Shown here: piece after piece, positions 24,201 to 35,150 of the stretch
Layout of the letters: each line of letters begins with the position of its first letter
Numbering within the stretch: position 1 is the first letter of the stretch
Source of the DNA: Cylindrobasidium torrendii FP15055 ss-10
Lineage: Eukaryota > Basidiomycota > Agaricomycetes > Agaricales > Physalacriaceae
Reading direction: 5' to 3'
Length of the DNA stretch: 64,000 nucleotides
Assembly: GCA_000934385.1 (NCBI GenBank)
Contig: KN880444.1
Location: forward strand, 124,001 to 188,000
Notes under the pieces: generated by a model
Told to the model about the DNA's origin: nothing
The model's database searches: none
What the model saw: the letters and a program-made list of their open reading frames with translations, nothing else
Program-made: the position numbers and the translations under genes

Positions 24201-24654
24201 AAGATACTGTGCTGGGCGAGGGCGTTGGGTGTGATGGGACCATCGAGGAAGCAAGCGCGGATGTCCCAGCACCGCTTGATGAAGACCGTGAGAGTATAGG
24301 TCGAGAGGGATCGTAACGAGAGGCACTCAACGCGAAACCCGGCTGGATACCATGCGCCAGACCGATGGGGGCATCCGAGCCGGTAGTTGCACCGTGCGAT
24401 GTCGATGGTGTTGGCATGAAGGGCTGGTCCAAGGAGGCCGCCCCAGCAGAATATTGCGACAGGTCCTGGCCAGTCTGTTGATGGTTCGTAGCATAGCGGC
24501 CAATTTCTGGCACGTGTTGTGTTCTGTCCAAATGCGATCGTTGGACGCCACTGGTAGAAGCAACCTCTCCGTAGAATTCCAAGTCCTCTTCAGAAAGATT
24601 CTGGTAATATTCGAGAGAGTATGGCCACGAGGAGTATCCATAGGTGCCATCCAT
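21239..24654 (-). CDS. Zn2Cys6 transcription factor with fungal-specific domain
   Basis: Starts MDGTYGYSSW at 24654. The first exon (24654-24053) codes a Ser/Pro-rich, disordered N-terminus with a nuclear-type basic/acidic patch (SKRPRSSGGSDEDEDDEE). Exon 2 (23999-23868) carries the zinc cluster CERCKTLKVKC ... CRRCLNGGHDC. It is followed by a coiled-coil linker (REHLLQQIREQTIEIEMLKK). After a Ser/Thr-rich spacer come the middle-homology blocks: FFVHMNASLSLVD, VCAIASRFLPSQHG, YLLLSLYSSPNSQRE, LDLDLHLPCTLPPANELQAR, and NRTRVWLACYALDHC. These are the marks of the fungal-specific transcription-factor domain. The end is reached by a GTCAGT..TGTAG intron giving a tail DFGWTSMIPPTSEQ. Nuclear DNA-binding regulator, targets unknown. 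Internal exon edges between 21.6 and 23.1 kb are approximate. Confidence 0.88.
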
Positions 24655-25082
24655 GGTCGATGAATGCGCGTATGCTGGAAGGAGGAGGCGGGCAATGCCG
24701 TGACAATATCTGAGAAAGGAAATAAGTCGCAGCAATGCCAAAGCGCAATGCCCTGGATACCTGAAGGGTTTGACAATTCGATAACAAACATACAATTAAC
24801 TTTGAGTAGCCCTGAAGAAAGCACGGACGTCCTCAAGCGATAACATTTGGGAGCCCAAGCGTCCGACTTATATTGGGTCGGCACCAAGGGAAGCGGTGCC
24901 TACGTAAGTTTGGCCAGAATGTCATTACTTGAACATGTAAGCCCTCGTGTGATTGGTTTACAATCAGCTCGAACCCGCTTTATGTTGAGGAAGAAGTGAC
25001 GCCGGAGGGCTATGCAGCATATTTTGCACGGCCACACTCACCACTTGGGCTGGAAGATGCGCTCAAGGCGCGTAACCTGTGC
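24655..25082. other. Upstream region of the Zn2Cys6 gene
   Basis: No frame with support; presumed promoter. Confidence 0.4.
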
Positions 25083-25983
25083 TCAGCCTTCGTATGATAG
25101 TTCTGGAAAGAAAACCGACAAGAAACGTTGTCTTCCGGCGGTGTTCATCCTCAGGTCTGATCCATCGAACGCGGGAAAGGTAGGCCTTTTCTGGCTAGCC
25201 AACACAGCAGCAAAGCTGGACTTCTCATAGATTGGACGACTTGTGTTGTTTATTTCTTCCATATTCTCCACCTCTGCAATACCGGAGGCGCCCTCTCCGA
25301 CAGCGATTAGAGTCATTTCGCGCCAAGTAAGCTAGCAATAGGGACAGTCAAGCCTGGGTTAGCAATACACACCACATAGCTCACAAATATCTTTCTTTGT
25401 TATTCGGAATTAGGATCGCCGGGAGCGACGCTTTGAAAGCTAGGCCTTGAAAGCTTGAAGTCTTTCGTGCGGCCAAAATGTGGCGTACATAGCCGGAATC
25501 CTTTCTATGCCCGCACGTATCCGGAGTCCACCGGCTAGGTCGTCGAGCCAGCGTCGAGCGTCCCAGGGCGGCCCCAGGGCGACTGGCGGGCAGCGGTAGC
25601 TGCTACGTCGCGTGCATGGCAGTGCCAATGCCGCCGTGAGCTCCTCCGGTAGAGACGAGGTATACATGAGGCAAATTCCATGTTCTTCCTCGTTTCGGTA
25701 CTGAGCTACCCGCAGAGATTGAGAGATATCGAAAATTGGACTATGTTGTAGGAGTTACCTTGCGCCACATCCCAAGAAGTTGTCAATGAACGTGCGATTT
25801 CGCATCATGATGGAGATGCAGATGGTGAATGAGAAATAGAGCACCCACATTGTCCGTATCGCTGTCTTCTTGTAAACTATGCGTGTACGGGATGAGTATA
25901 AGACTGGCGCATTGGACGATGACCGTAAGCAGGAATTGATGCCGCGCCATTCGATACCACTTCGCCCCTTTCGCACTAACCAT
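25083..25983 (-). CDS. Putative multi-exon membrane protein, unresolved
   Basis: Three successive minus-strand pieces look coding: hydrophobic segments FLLTVIVQCASLILI and MWVLYFSFTICISIMM (about 25983-25755), a soluble part near 25667-25440, and a tail near 25316-25083 starting MTLIAVGEGASGIAEVENM. The arrangement resembles the end of an Agaricomycete seven-helix protein of unknown function. I could not join the pieces with phase-consistent introns, and the 27 nt gap between the two hydrophobic parts is too short for a normal intron. It may be a decayed gene. Confidence 0.3.
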
Positions 25984-26106
25984 GATCAGTCCAATTCTCT
26001 AAAGTCCTTTGCTCTTCGAATATTCGTGCTCCTGCTCTACTCTTTGCTCTTGCTCTACTCTACATCTCGTGCAAGACGTCACTCCGCGAGCTTATCATTC
26101 CCTGTC

Positions 26107-27029
26107 ATGAGCGCGTCGGCGAGCAACATATTCAACTGTGCGAAACACCTCAACCTCACTGGACCTTGAATCTTATTTGGCATATATGTAGACCCCATCT
26201 TGGCAGATGCGGTGGCCTCAAACGGCCTTGCGGACGATGGTAAGTAGGCCCGGGCTGGGTGGGTACTCTAACTCACCACACGTTCTTCCCCAATAGCGTA
26301 TGGCGACTACCAAATCCAAATCACAGACGACCGTACCATTGCTGTACAGAAGCGATTACGCTACGACCTAGCCGACCTCGAATGGCTGGCCAAGCTGAGC
26401 ACATATCACGTCCGTCACCGCCATGTCCCAAATGGCCTCCTCCATCTGACCGCCCCATAGGGAACACTCTGCACCTACATTTCGGCCATGATGGTCCCAA
26501 TCGCATATTGCAGCAAGCTTCCCCATGAAACCCCCATAACATCAACCTCATTCGGTGCGCTGTCCGTGGCGGCTATCCTCTTCAATGCGTCAGCCGCTCT
26601 TCTCTCGTATATGACCATACGCAAGGCGCGAATGGTACCGGTCGAGATCCCCCTGCGACGTACATATCAAACCCCCGAACCTTCTTTCATCCCTTACTAC
26701 ATCCATTATTTCCGTGGCCGCTGTCGAAATCAATGTACGTGCGTTCACGCGTCCTCGTCCACCATCAATGACCCGCTATCCCAGTTGTAGTAACCTTCCT
26801 CCTTGGCACCTTTTGCGTTGTTTTCCAGATAGTATTCTACTTCCGCCTCAGAAGACACGCGCAACTCAGCGACCTTCGAGAGCAGATAGCGTACTACACT
26901 GCTCTTCTGGAAACCACAGCTGCGCGAGGCCACAAGACGACGGAAATCACTTCATTGACTTGGGGACCAAATCCACTAACATCTGTATCTACAAATATAC
27001 CAGCTATTGTACGGACTGCAATCATGTAA
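26107..27029 (+). CDS. Putative multi-pass membrane protein
   Basis: Starts MSASASNIFN and ends TNIPAIVRTAIM before TAA at 27027. Convincing parts: DYQIQITDDRTIAVQKRLRY, GTLCTYISAMMVPIAYCSK, the membrane span FGALSVAAILFNASAALLSY, LLSSLTTSIISVAAVEINV, and FLLGTFCVVFQIVFYFRLRR. Introns at about 26133-26186 (removing a TGA), 26410-26460 (removing a TAG) and a GTGCGT..CCCAG intron near 26737-26786 fit. One frame change between TIRKARM and the LLSSLTTSII segment (about 26630-26660) could not be explained by a canonical intron. Either an unusual intron, or a gene in decay. Function unknown. Confidence 0.4.
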
Positions 27030-27371
27030 ATATGTTTTCCACATGCATTCAAACGAGAGAGGATTTGCTTAAGACAAGTCCGAAGAGATTTGTAGACGAT
27101 TAACACGCTAACCACTCACAAAGTCGATTGTTGTACGTCTGTGTTCATTCCGAGATTAAAGAAACGACTAACCGTACACCCTGAGTAAATAACGTCGAAC
27201 AATATATTGCTCACCTCGAAGGACGAAGACGAGGGCAAAGAAAAATGTAAGGGGAACAAAAACACACGAGGGGACCTCCTACCACTGACTGCGAAAGTTC
27301 TAACTAAGATGAGTCATCGGAAATGAGTGGTATGTGGTACAGGACGGACTGGTGAGTGCCATCAACATGGC

Positions 27372-28725
27372 TCAGATGAAGTCTCCAGCATGCGCCCGCT
27401 TTTTCCCTCGGGGCACTTCTCCCTGCGCCGAACCGTCAGTAGACGAGGAAGTAAAGTACTTCGGATGGAGTGCGCGGTGTTCCTCCTATATTGGACGAGT
27501 TGAGTATTGACTAACGAAGGTGAGAAAGTTTGACTAACCGGTGAAAAGTTGGGATCCTTCCACTTCAAGTCCGTCTCCTTTTTGAATGCAGGAAGGGTTT
27601 GTGCCAATGACGGGTTGGGTAAGGTAGGTTGCCTCTGGACTTGAGCAACAGGCGGGACGGAAGGAGAAGGTGTGGGAACGGCACTTGCAGGTGTGGCTGG
27701 CGTGACTGAGCCGCTTGGTGGTGGGAAGGGGACTTGACCCATGGGAGGTACAAAGTTTGGCGGGGGCGTAGCAAATGGCGGTGGGAAACCACCTGGCGGA
27801 AGAGGTGCCCCAAACATTCCTGGGGGTGGGAGCGGCATGCCAGGGGGCAGAACCATACCAGGTGGCGGCGGCGGAAATGGCATACCAGGTACCATTCTAT
27901 TGGAGTTTTGAGTATGTGTAAATATATGATATACAGACAAGACTCACGGGAAGGGAGGGGCCCCAGCTATTCCTGGTGGCGGCGGCCAAAATGGCGGTGC
28001 GCCTGGCATAGGTGTAGGTGCAGCTGGGGTTCCAGGCATGCCAGGATTTGGCGAGGCGGCGTAGGTTTGCGGCGCGCCAGTGACTGCGCCAGATGTGGCC
28101 GGGCTGCCACTTGTTGGTCGGTCGATTTTATTCGCTCCCATCAATGCCTTGTGGGCCTCGAGCGCCGCCCGTAGGTCACCCTCCGTCATCGGTTTGTTGT
28201 CTGTCTTTTGGCGTTTCGGTTGAGGCTGCGAGATTGAGCCTGCAGCAAGACCGAATTCGATTTCCTTCCTCCGCTTGTAGTCTGCGACATCGGGCGCGGG
28301 TATACCCTCCATTCCAAAAATTTCCACCTCGTATCCATCTCGTCCTGGCAGAGCGTTGTCTATCCGAGGTAGACTAAGTTCAGAGGTGAGTATCATGAGA
28401 GGCACCAAGAGAAGGTAACGGACTTGTCGGGTTCAAGCTTGTGCACCTGTTGAATGTGGACAGCGAGACCACCAGCGGTGTTCAATCTGCGTGGGCACAT
28501 ACCGCACTTGAAGTGCTTCGCCTTCTGGTGTTGCATGAGGACTATATGCGATTAGACAAACTCCAGAAAGGCGAAAGTCCTTGTAAATACCCTTTTCGTC
28601 CTCAAACTCCCGCTCGCAGTACCAGCACCATGGTTGGATGACCTAGTAAGAGTAAATATCAGAACATTTCTGCGTCACGGCGCGGTGCCACCACACACAT
28701 TCTTCTTTCCTTTCTTCTTGGCCAT
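27372..28725 (-). CDS. BuGZ/ZNF207-type zinc-finger protein
   Basis: Starts with a 27 nt exon (28725-28699, MAKKKGKKN) spliced to [17 protein letters not shown], then [17 protein letters not shown] and [12 protein letters not shown]. This is the paired C2H2 finger module of ZNF207/BuGZ. The conserved block [20 protein letters not shown] and [10 protein letters not shown] follows, then a long Pro/Gly/Met-rich low-complexity region (PFPPPPPGM repeats). Near the C-terminus an intron joins DPNFSP to [11 protein letters not shown], which fits the acidic Glu-Glu centre of a GLEBS motif, and the protein ends [12 protein letters not shown]. In animals BuGZ binds Bub3 through GLEBS, binds microtubules, and phase-separates through the Pro-rich part; it also influences splicing. 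RAE1, another GLEBS-binding protein, is encoded 21 kb away. Confidence 0.87.
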
Positions 28726-28916
28726 TCTTGCGTCGTGGTGGGTGGAAGTAAACGGGATGAGTCAGCGATCAGCGATTCGATCAAAACTCTTACTTGTAAC
28801 AAGCGCTGCATCCAAGTTACAACGATAAATCAGTATAATTATTGCATCCTCAAGTACACAAGGGTACCGTACCATTTTCCCCAAATAAATGATAAATATG
28901 CACAGCGGGAGTTACA

Positions 28917-29993
28917 TTACACAATAGCCTGCGGGATACCATTCCTGAGATTCTTTCCCAACGAGTACATGGCAAGCAAACCTAAAGGAGCGGCTACGAG
29001 TCCTATAATGCAAGAGACTGCTATTTTTCCAGCCAGAGACTGCTGCTGAATCCAGAGTTGAATGCCAATCTGTACGAACAATGAAGCTACACCCGTATGG
29101 AAGGTGATTATCCCTACTCAAAGAGTCAATATTACGGCAGACTCGTCCGGATGCACAGGACCCACAATACCATAGCAAGACAGTCCACGAAGGTCCTACA
29201 CCATAACGTTGGAGGAGCCTATTTGTCCCATGATACCACCCAGCTGTTGGGGGATTGTGTCCCTCTTTCGAAGACTCATAGGGAATAGCTGCAAGACGTT
29301 GCTCGACCAAGGCAGAGCACAATGCAGAGCCAATGTTACACAAAATGGAAGCATACGCAAAAACGAACAAGGCATCGAGGACAGGTCTCGCTGCCGCAGC
29401 CGCCTGGGCTTGTGTCAGCAATAAAACCGAACATATAGCCAACGCTGAGGACTAGACAATTGATTAGTTCGAGCACATCTTTCGCGAAGAGATATGGATA
29501 CGTACAACGATAGCCATTTGCCTCGTTACATTCGTCCAGCCCAGTTTCACGGTTTCGACCAATGGGGGAAGTTCGTCTAGCCCAAATGAAAGTCAACACG
29601 ATGTTTTATGACTTCAGGATGAGTAGCCTACAGGTCAAGTTTACGGCGGACAACGCCTTGCTATCGCGGTCCTCTACGACACGCGGACTGATTCCTATAG
29701 GCGTGCGATAACTAGAAGGGGTAGCAGCTCTAAAACTTGCACGTCCTTCCAGGCCAGGTTGTCCACTACCCGGGCCAAAATACTGGCTAGTAGGTTGCTC
29801 CCGGTCAGGTGTTAACGTATCTCGGAAGGGCACTAGTCATGGGTCAAATACTTTGTTGGATAATGCAAGACTTACCTTGAGAGTCCACTCTCTCGTTGGG
29901 GAATGTCACAGAGTTTCTTTCGGGCCAGGTTGGAGGCGTTTGAATGGCAGGAATACGCGGCCTGTTCTTTCTCAATGTCTTAGACGGCGACAT
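28917..29993 (-). CDS. Four-helix membrane protein of unknown function
   Basis: Starts MSPSKTLRKNRPRIPAIQTP at 29993. A disordered N-terminus (to about residue 105) is followed by KLGWTNVTRQMAIV and four likely spans: LAICSVLLLTQAQAAAAARP, LFVFAYASILCNIGSALCS, SWTVLLWYC running into GIITFHTGVASLFVQIG, and IAVSCIIGLVAAPLGLLAMY. It ends GIPQAIV. Introns are 45-60 nt and in phase. This topology is common among Basidiomycota-specific membrane proteins with no assigned role. I do not recognise a named family. Confidence 0.65.
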
Positions 29994-30653
29994 CAGGCAA
30001 GTTGTAAAGGTGTGCAGTGGTTGCAGGGAGTATGAACGTTGTGGAGACTCTAGATCGGATTGCCCGTTCGCCTTTTATTCGCGACTTAGTAGTAGAATTG
30101 GGGTCGTCCGCACATAACCAGTAAGGTCTTCTCACGTTGCACGCATAAATGAGCGGGTAAGAGGGTCTTTCGTGGGCAATCGTGCACGCAGAAAGCTACT
30201 ACCCTTGCACGACCTAGCCTCGCGTGTCGCACCGCCATACGGTGAGTAGGGTGGCCGGCGTCGCGTACCAGCATTGCCCACCGTGGCCGATTAATTTACT
30301 AGTAGGCTCGGGCACATTGTTGATTCGGATAAGCACCATCTCAGCTGTCGTACTTACACGCATACATGGGCGACAACTACCGGGTTGATTCAGCATAAAC
30401 TCGACAAAAAGTACTAGAAGGCATAAATACGCAAAAAACGAAGACATTGCTTCAGCTGCAAAGGTCCAGGAATAATACAGCTCCCACGGGATCAAAGATA
30501 AGATAAGTTCGATGCCAGATCGCTGTAGTATTTAACAAGGAACGGCACGGTCTAGACGACCAAACGAGTGATGCTGAGAGTGAGTGTATTTGTGGGAAGG
30601 GTCAGAGTCTGTAACGCTAAGGGGATGAGAGAACCGCAGGAGTGGGAACCAAA
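29994..30653. other. Intergenic, no gene seen
   Basis: A minus-strand frame near 30214-30495 has hydrophobic residues but no splice or family support. Confidence 0.5.
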
Positions 30654-31850
30654 TCACCGCGTCGGAGGTGGGGTGTCATAACTGTAAACAGAATCCGTTG
30701 CTGTTTGCATCGAAGCGACACGAAGAGGTTCATCTGTCTCTTTAGATGGAATGTTGAGTGCTGCAATAAGCGACTGCATTGCTCTGTCATTCGTGCTATC
30801 TGTTGATGCCGTGGCGACATGGTATGAATCGGCAAATGGATTCGTGTTGGACCTGGTAGAAGTCGAGCGGAGGAGGGCTGCTGCTGGGGGCATGATATGA
30901 CTGGATCGGCGGGCGAGCGAAGAGTGTGGGATTTCCTCTGCTTGGGAATCATCGAATGGATCGACGATTTCGGCAGCTTGACCCGTAAAGTCGAGCACTT
31001 CCGCGGACTCCCAGCGATGGAATTGGTTGGTCGCCGGTGGTGTTTGGGCAGCAGCACTGTTGTTGGACATGGCCGGACCGGAGACACGCCCGGAGCGAAG
31101 GGTGTAGAACGAATTGGTCGTGCTATCCGTGTCCCACGGTGCGCTCTGCGGTGTCTCCGGCACTGGAGTAGAGGCAAGTTGTTGTGCAAGGCCAGTGTGA
31201 TACTGCGAGAAGGGATGACTCGGCATATCAAAGGGAGGAGTGTCATCCGATTTTGTAGTGTATGCCGTCCGTACGCTCGGGGTCGATTTCTTGAACATAT
31301 TGTCCATGGGCGCAATCGTTTGAGCGTCGACTTCTTTCATCGGTGTTCTGCCTACCCACACGTCGTCGTCCCCGCCCTTGCCGTCCGAGAGCCTGTTCCA
31401 ATTCTCTGTATGTGATCGCGAGCGGTCGCCATCGCTGCTGATGTTCCTTGAGCGGGCGCTCGGTGTGCTGCGCTTGTAAAGCCAGATGCCAATGAAGACC
31501 AGAACGGCAGCGCCTGCGAATGCCCCAATGCATGCTCCAATGACTGTCCCCATGGAAAGGTCATCCGAAGAACTTCTCGATGACGAAACGGACGCTGTCG
31601 CAGTCGACTGTGCGCTGGTTTCCTCAGACTCGGAGGCCGAGCCTGTCGTGGTGGTGAAGACGTTGAAGCGGTCGGAGCTCCCTCCGCTGTCGGCGGCGGC
31701 GGCGGATGCATCCAAGGCGAGCCCGGTGTATGTGGCGGTTGCCTCGGGATCAAGGGTAACGCCTTCTTCTCCAATTCCAGCTGCTTTGCTGTAAGCATAC
31801 GGGTCGGTCGTGGCTCTCCGGTTATGCCTGCGGGATATATGTGCTACCAT
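30654..31850 (-). CDS. Single-pass membrane protein, Ser/Thr-rich
   Basis: Intronless 398-aa frame. I prefer the ATG at 31850 (MVAHISRRHNRRATTDPYAY) over the one at 31943 because it is closer to what similar fungal proteins show and avoids a second hydrophobic start. The lumenal or outer part (~100 residues) is Ser/Thr/Ala-rich, as in O-mannosylated stalks. One membrane span follows (MGTVIGACIGAFAGAAVLVF ending IGIWLYKR), and then a ~250-residue cytoplasmic tail with many SP/TP sites (RRSSHIMPPAAALLRSTSTR). The layout resembles Mid2/Wsc-like surface sensors, but there is no WSC or cysteine-rich head. Role unknown. Confidence 0.72.
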   Translation of the reverse strand: MVAHISRRHNRRATTDPYAYSKAAGIGEEGVTLDPEATATYTGLALDASAAAADSGGSSDRFNVFTTTTGSASESEETSAQSTATASVSSSRSSSDDLSMGTVIGACIGAFAGAAVLVFIGIWLYKRSTPSARSRNISSDGDRSRSHTENWNRLSDGKGGDDDVWVGRTPMKEVDAQTIAPMDNMFKKSTPSVRTAYTTKSDDTPPFDMPSHPFSQYHTGLAQQLASTPVPETPQSAPWDTDSTTNSFYTLRSGRVSGPAMSNNSAAAQTPPATNQFHRWESAEVLDFTGQAAEIVDPFDDSQAEEIPHSSLARRSSHIMPPAAALLRSTSTRSNTNPFADSYHVATASTDSTNDRAMQSLIAALNIPSKETDEPLRVASMQTATDSVYSYDTPPPTR

Positions 31851-32370
31851 CTTGTTTGTGAAGGACGGTGTTGAAAATGAGTGTACAAGCCAAATCGAAA
31901 CTACGGCAAGATGGAAGCTGAAGCTGAGAGAAATAATGAGCACACTGTGAGCCTCAAACGCAGACCACGCACATTTAACTAGGAGATAAAACCATTCAAA
32001 AGACCAGGATATGAACCCGACTTGGGGACCTGCTCGTCGTCGTCGATGCGGTCGTCGTCAAAGCAAAGCTTCGTTCGGCGATCCAGCAGTGAAACATCAG
32101 ACACGCGGTCCTTCGGTGATTTCCGACCGGCGCCATCTGGCGCCTCTGGAGCGCTTTATACATATTGGCAGACTGGTTATAAACTTGTACATAAAGGACG
32201 AAATCCAGAGAAACCTTGCACTGTCCATTTCGCTGTCCTTCGTTGCATGGGCGGCGAGGGCAACAGGTATATCTTTGTTTCCACTGTGATTGCTTAAAGT
32301 TGAAGTGATCGGTTCATTTCGCTTCTTTGAGAATATCATTAACCATAACCACGACCACAACACGAACAAC
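31851..32370. other. Divergent promoter region
   Basis: 520 bp between the starts of the membrane-protein gene and the XLF gene; no coding signal. Confidence 0.5.
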
Positions 32371-33973
32371 ATGGACCTTCTTTCAGATGTAGTTTCCATC
32401 CATTTCACCACCAATGAAAGCCTCAAACCCGTCAGGACTTCCAAAACCTGCTCTATACAAAAGAATGGGCAGTGAAAGTAGACGCGTCTCAATCTCAGCC
32501 GTACCTCATTGTACGCGGCTACTCCAATATTCAATCAGCCAACATCCTTAGAGTCGCGTAGAAGTCATTTTCCTCGAAGACAGACACGAGCTGCGGGGTC
32601 GTGATAACCGACACGAAGTCGGTATGGACTGAAGGTACTGGTCTCGCTCGTCTGGAAATCTTATTGCCACTCATCATGATTATCGGTAGTATTGCCTGGT
32701 CAACACTTTGCTCGTCGCTGGCGCAAGTGCAATTCTTTTCCGCTGGTATCTGATGCACCGTTTGACCTTGCGGAGAACGACTGGCGCGCGCATAACGCTG
32801 AGGTTTTGGCCAACGCTCATACCCCAGGGTGCATTCAAGATTTTGATTTTGAGATTGTGGAGACGAAATTCAGTGTGAGCGAGGGTATGTTTACTCTAAC
32901 CTATAGCTGATTTTCTCCCTTGATCAGGACTTGGCCTGCACTATCGAAGGAGCCTCATTCCAATGGCGTTGGGAGACTAACTACATTGGACATCGACAGT
33001 CTGCAGAGTTCATCTCCAAACATCTCATTCTTCCTCTCATCAGTTTGTCCAATTTGGCATTCATCTCGCCGGGCCTCGCAAACATGACTGACGACGACGT
33101 TGAGAAAGTGAGTAATAAGGCGGGCCTATCTTTTCAGACTGATGGGAGGCTTCTACAGTCTGTCGACAAATTGGCTCGTACATCGAAACGTACTCCTGAC
33201 ATCTATATCAAGAATGTGCTATCCAAGCCAAAGATATCATCCACGCTTGCGAGACTGAATGCAGCAGTCAACCTTCCCAACGGCTTCCGTGAGCATTACA
33301 GTATTTTGCAGAGCTGCCCTAACTGAACATCGCAGCGCCCGTCAAATCTGAATATGACACAACAGAGCTTCAGCCTCTCCCTCCGCCGAATGCCGACGAA
33401 GTAAGGAATGCCACCCCGGATGCTCCGCAAAAAGGATCCCCAATGGCAGACGTCCGATTCAATGTGTGTTTTCTCGCTCTACAGTCCTATAATACGCCAA
33501 ACAAATAGGACACCCAGCCTAATGCACCAGCTATACATGTCGAGGCCAGCGCGCCCACGCTGCCAAGTGAGAAGCCTGGCTCATCCAAAGCAGGAACAAA
33601 GGCTGAGTCTCCGTTACCTGATTTGCCTCCCGCCATTCCCGGGCAAGATTCTGACACTGAAGATGAAGACTCTGATGATGCGCTTCCGCCACCTCCTCCT
33701 TCCAAAGCAGTGGACTCAAAGGGAAAATCAAAGGCATCCACGCCTGTCCCGGTCGCAAAGCCTTCGCCTTCGCCTGCCCCTCCCAAGAGGGCTCCCCCGA
33801 GGCGTCGGACGGCCGCACCTTCTTCTTCCTCAGACGAATCGTCCCCGGTGCAGAAACCACCATCCAAGAAAACGAAGCCGCCTGTGTCGTCTGAAGATAG
33901 CGACAGCGACAAAGCTCCGGTGGTAAAGAAGGGGACAAGACAACCACTCAAACGAGGCGGGAAAAGGTTTTGA
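32371..33973 (+). CDS. XLF/Nej1-type non-homologous end-joining factor
   Basis: Eight exons (32371-32388, 32436-32510, 32562-32634, 32690-32874, 32928-33107, 33159-33288, 33336-33400, 33509-33973) splice perfectly in phase to 396 aa. The head domain shows EWAVKVDASQSQPYLI, CGVVITDTKSVWTEVL, QHFARRWRKCNSF, FDFEIVETKFSDLACTIEG and FQWRWETNYIGHRQSAEFIS. These are followed by helices ending in a coiled-coil stalk (VDKLARTSKRTPDIYIKNVL). The tail is acidic and Ser/Pro-rich and ends in a basic motif QPLKRGGKRF, where XLF proteins carry a Ku-binding motif. XLF works with XRCC4-Lig4 and Ku to bridge DNA ends. In-frame stops at 32560 and near 32465 fall inside introns. Confidence 0.88.
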
Positions 33974-34169
33974 GTCTGAGGGGAGGCCGTTATCGCGTAG
34001 TAGCCGTAGCGTACTGCTAGCATACCTACTTACATCTACGGCGCATCTCAGTGGCACGCTGGTGGCACGCCATTCTTGCCATTAGGCTGACTAATCACTC
34101 ATAAGTTGCTCGCCTCTTCAGATCATTTTCCTGCGTTCTGGACTCTGAGCCTGTTTCCTGCACACGGTC

Positions 34170-35063
34170 ATGTCTGAAGGAACGCCATTCAATGCCGCCG
34201 ATGAGTCGTTGCTCGAGGCAAGCACCAATTGTTCGATGCAAAATTGCTCTAACCCCGGAGCAGGCCGCGCTAAGCCAGTCGTTCTCCGTGTCACCGCAGC
34301 AAGCCGAAGCGTTGCTACCAAAAGATACGCCTGCTACACACGAAAGCTTGGTAGAGACTTCCAAGGCGGATGCCCCCTCCGCCCCGCCTCTCGTTTCATC
34401 AGAGGATATGGAGTCCTGGAAGTCCGAATACGACGAGCAATTGGAGCACTGGAAAGCGGAATCTGCTGTTGCGCGTGAGAAGGCAGAGAAGGAGCGCAAG
34501 AAATGGGCAGATATTCGCGCAACAGAGCCCAAGGAGGATTATTCTGGCTGGGAGAACGTGAAGCAGTCGGTGTCTGTCACTGCGAGTCCGCCGACAACGA
34601 GCATTGCGGATGCACGGGATTTGATTACAGGGGAAGCAGAGGTGCGTAAACCTGCACATCCCCAGTGGCTTTGAAGTGTTCATTCCATCTTTAGAAACCC
34701 TCTGCTCCCCCTTCGAATGGTGACTCAGGGAAATGGGAAGATGTCCACTCCAACCTGAGCTCCTCTTTCCCGTCCATGAACTTCCCTGATGCCGACGACG
34801 ACAACGACGAGCCTCAGGCATCTTCACGCAAGCCTCCTGCGGCGGCGCCAACCTCTGTCACTCTAGCCGCATTCGACTCTTCACTATCAACGCGCACACG
34901 CGTGAAGGCCTTGCTCTCATCCCTTGCAATCAACCTTCTTTTGCCCTTCGTGAACGGAGTTATGCTTGGCTTTGGTGAAATCTTTGCAAAGAACGTCGTG
35001 CTGGCCTGGTGGCGCCCTGGCTCGTCTGTAGCTCAGACAGGAATACGCAAACGCCGTCTATAG
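34170..35063 (+). CDS. Mim1/TOM13-domain outer-membrane biogenesis protein
   Basis: Exons 34170-34217, 34264-34641 and 34695-35063 give 264 aa. The C-terminal third carries the Mim1 core: RVKALLSSLAINLLLPFVNG then VMLGFGEIFAKNVVLAWW. This is a single helix with small-residue spacing, characteristic of Mim1, which inserts alpha-helical proteins into the mitochondrial outer membrane. The N-terminal ~170 residues are an added charged, partly coiled-coil region (EYDEQLEHWKAESAVAREKA). The first intron can only be closed in phase as a GC-AG intron (GCAAGC donor, CTAAC branch site, CAG acceptor, 46 nt). The second is an ordinary GTGCGT intron. Confidence 0.83.
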
Positions 35064-35150
35064 TGGCATTTCCGAGCGGATAGCAGCAATATACAACAGT
35101 CTATTTTCATGATCATGAATTACGTTGTGGTTTGTATCTGTCCAAATTCA

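Noticed and set aside
30617..31315. 232-aa minus-strand frame rich in Arg/Pro/His
   Set aside because: Overlaps the single-pass membrane-protein gene in another frame of the same strand and shows no family features.
32500..32565. In-frame TAG stop in the XLF gene after ILRVA
   Set aside because: It is the acceptor of a 51 nt intron (GTACGC..CGTAG); the spliced frame SQPYLIKSFSSK fits the family.
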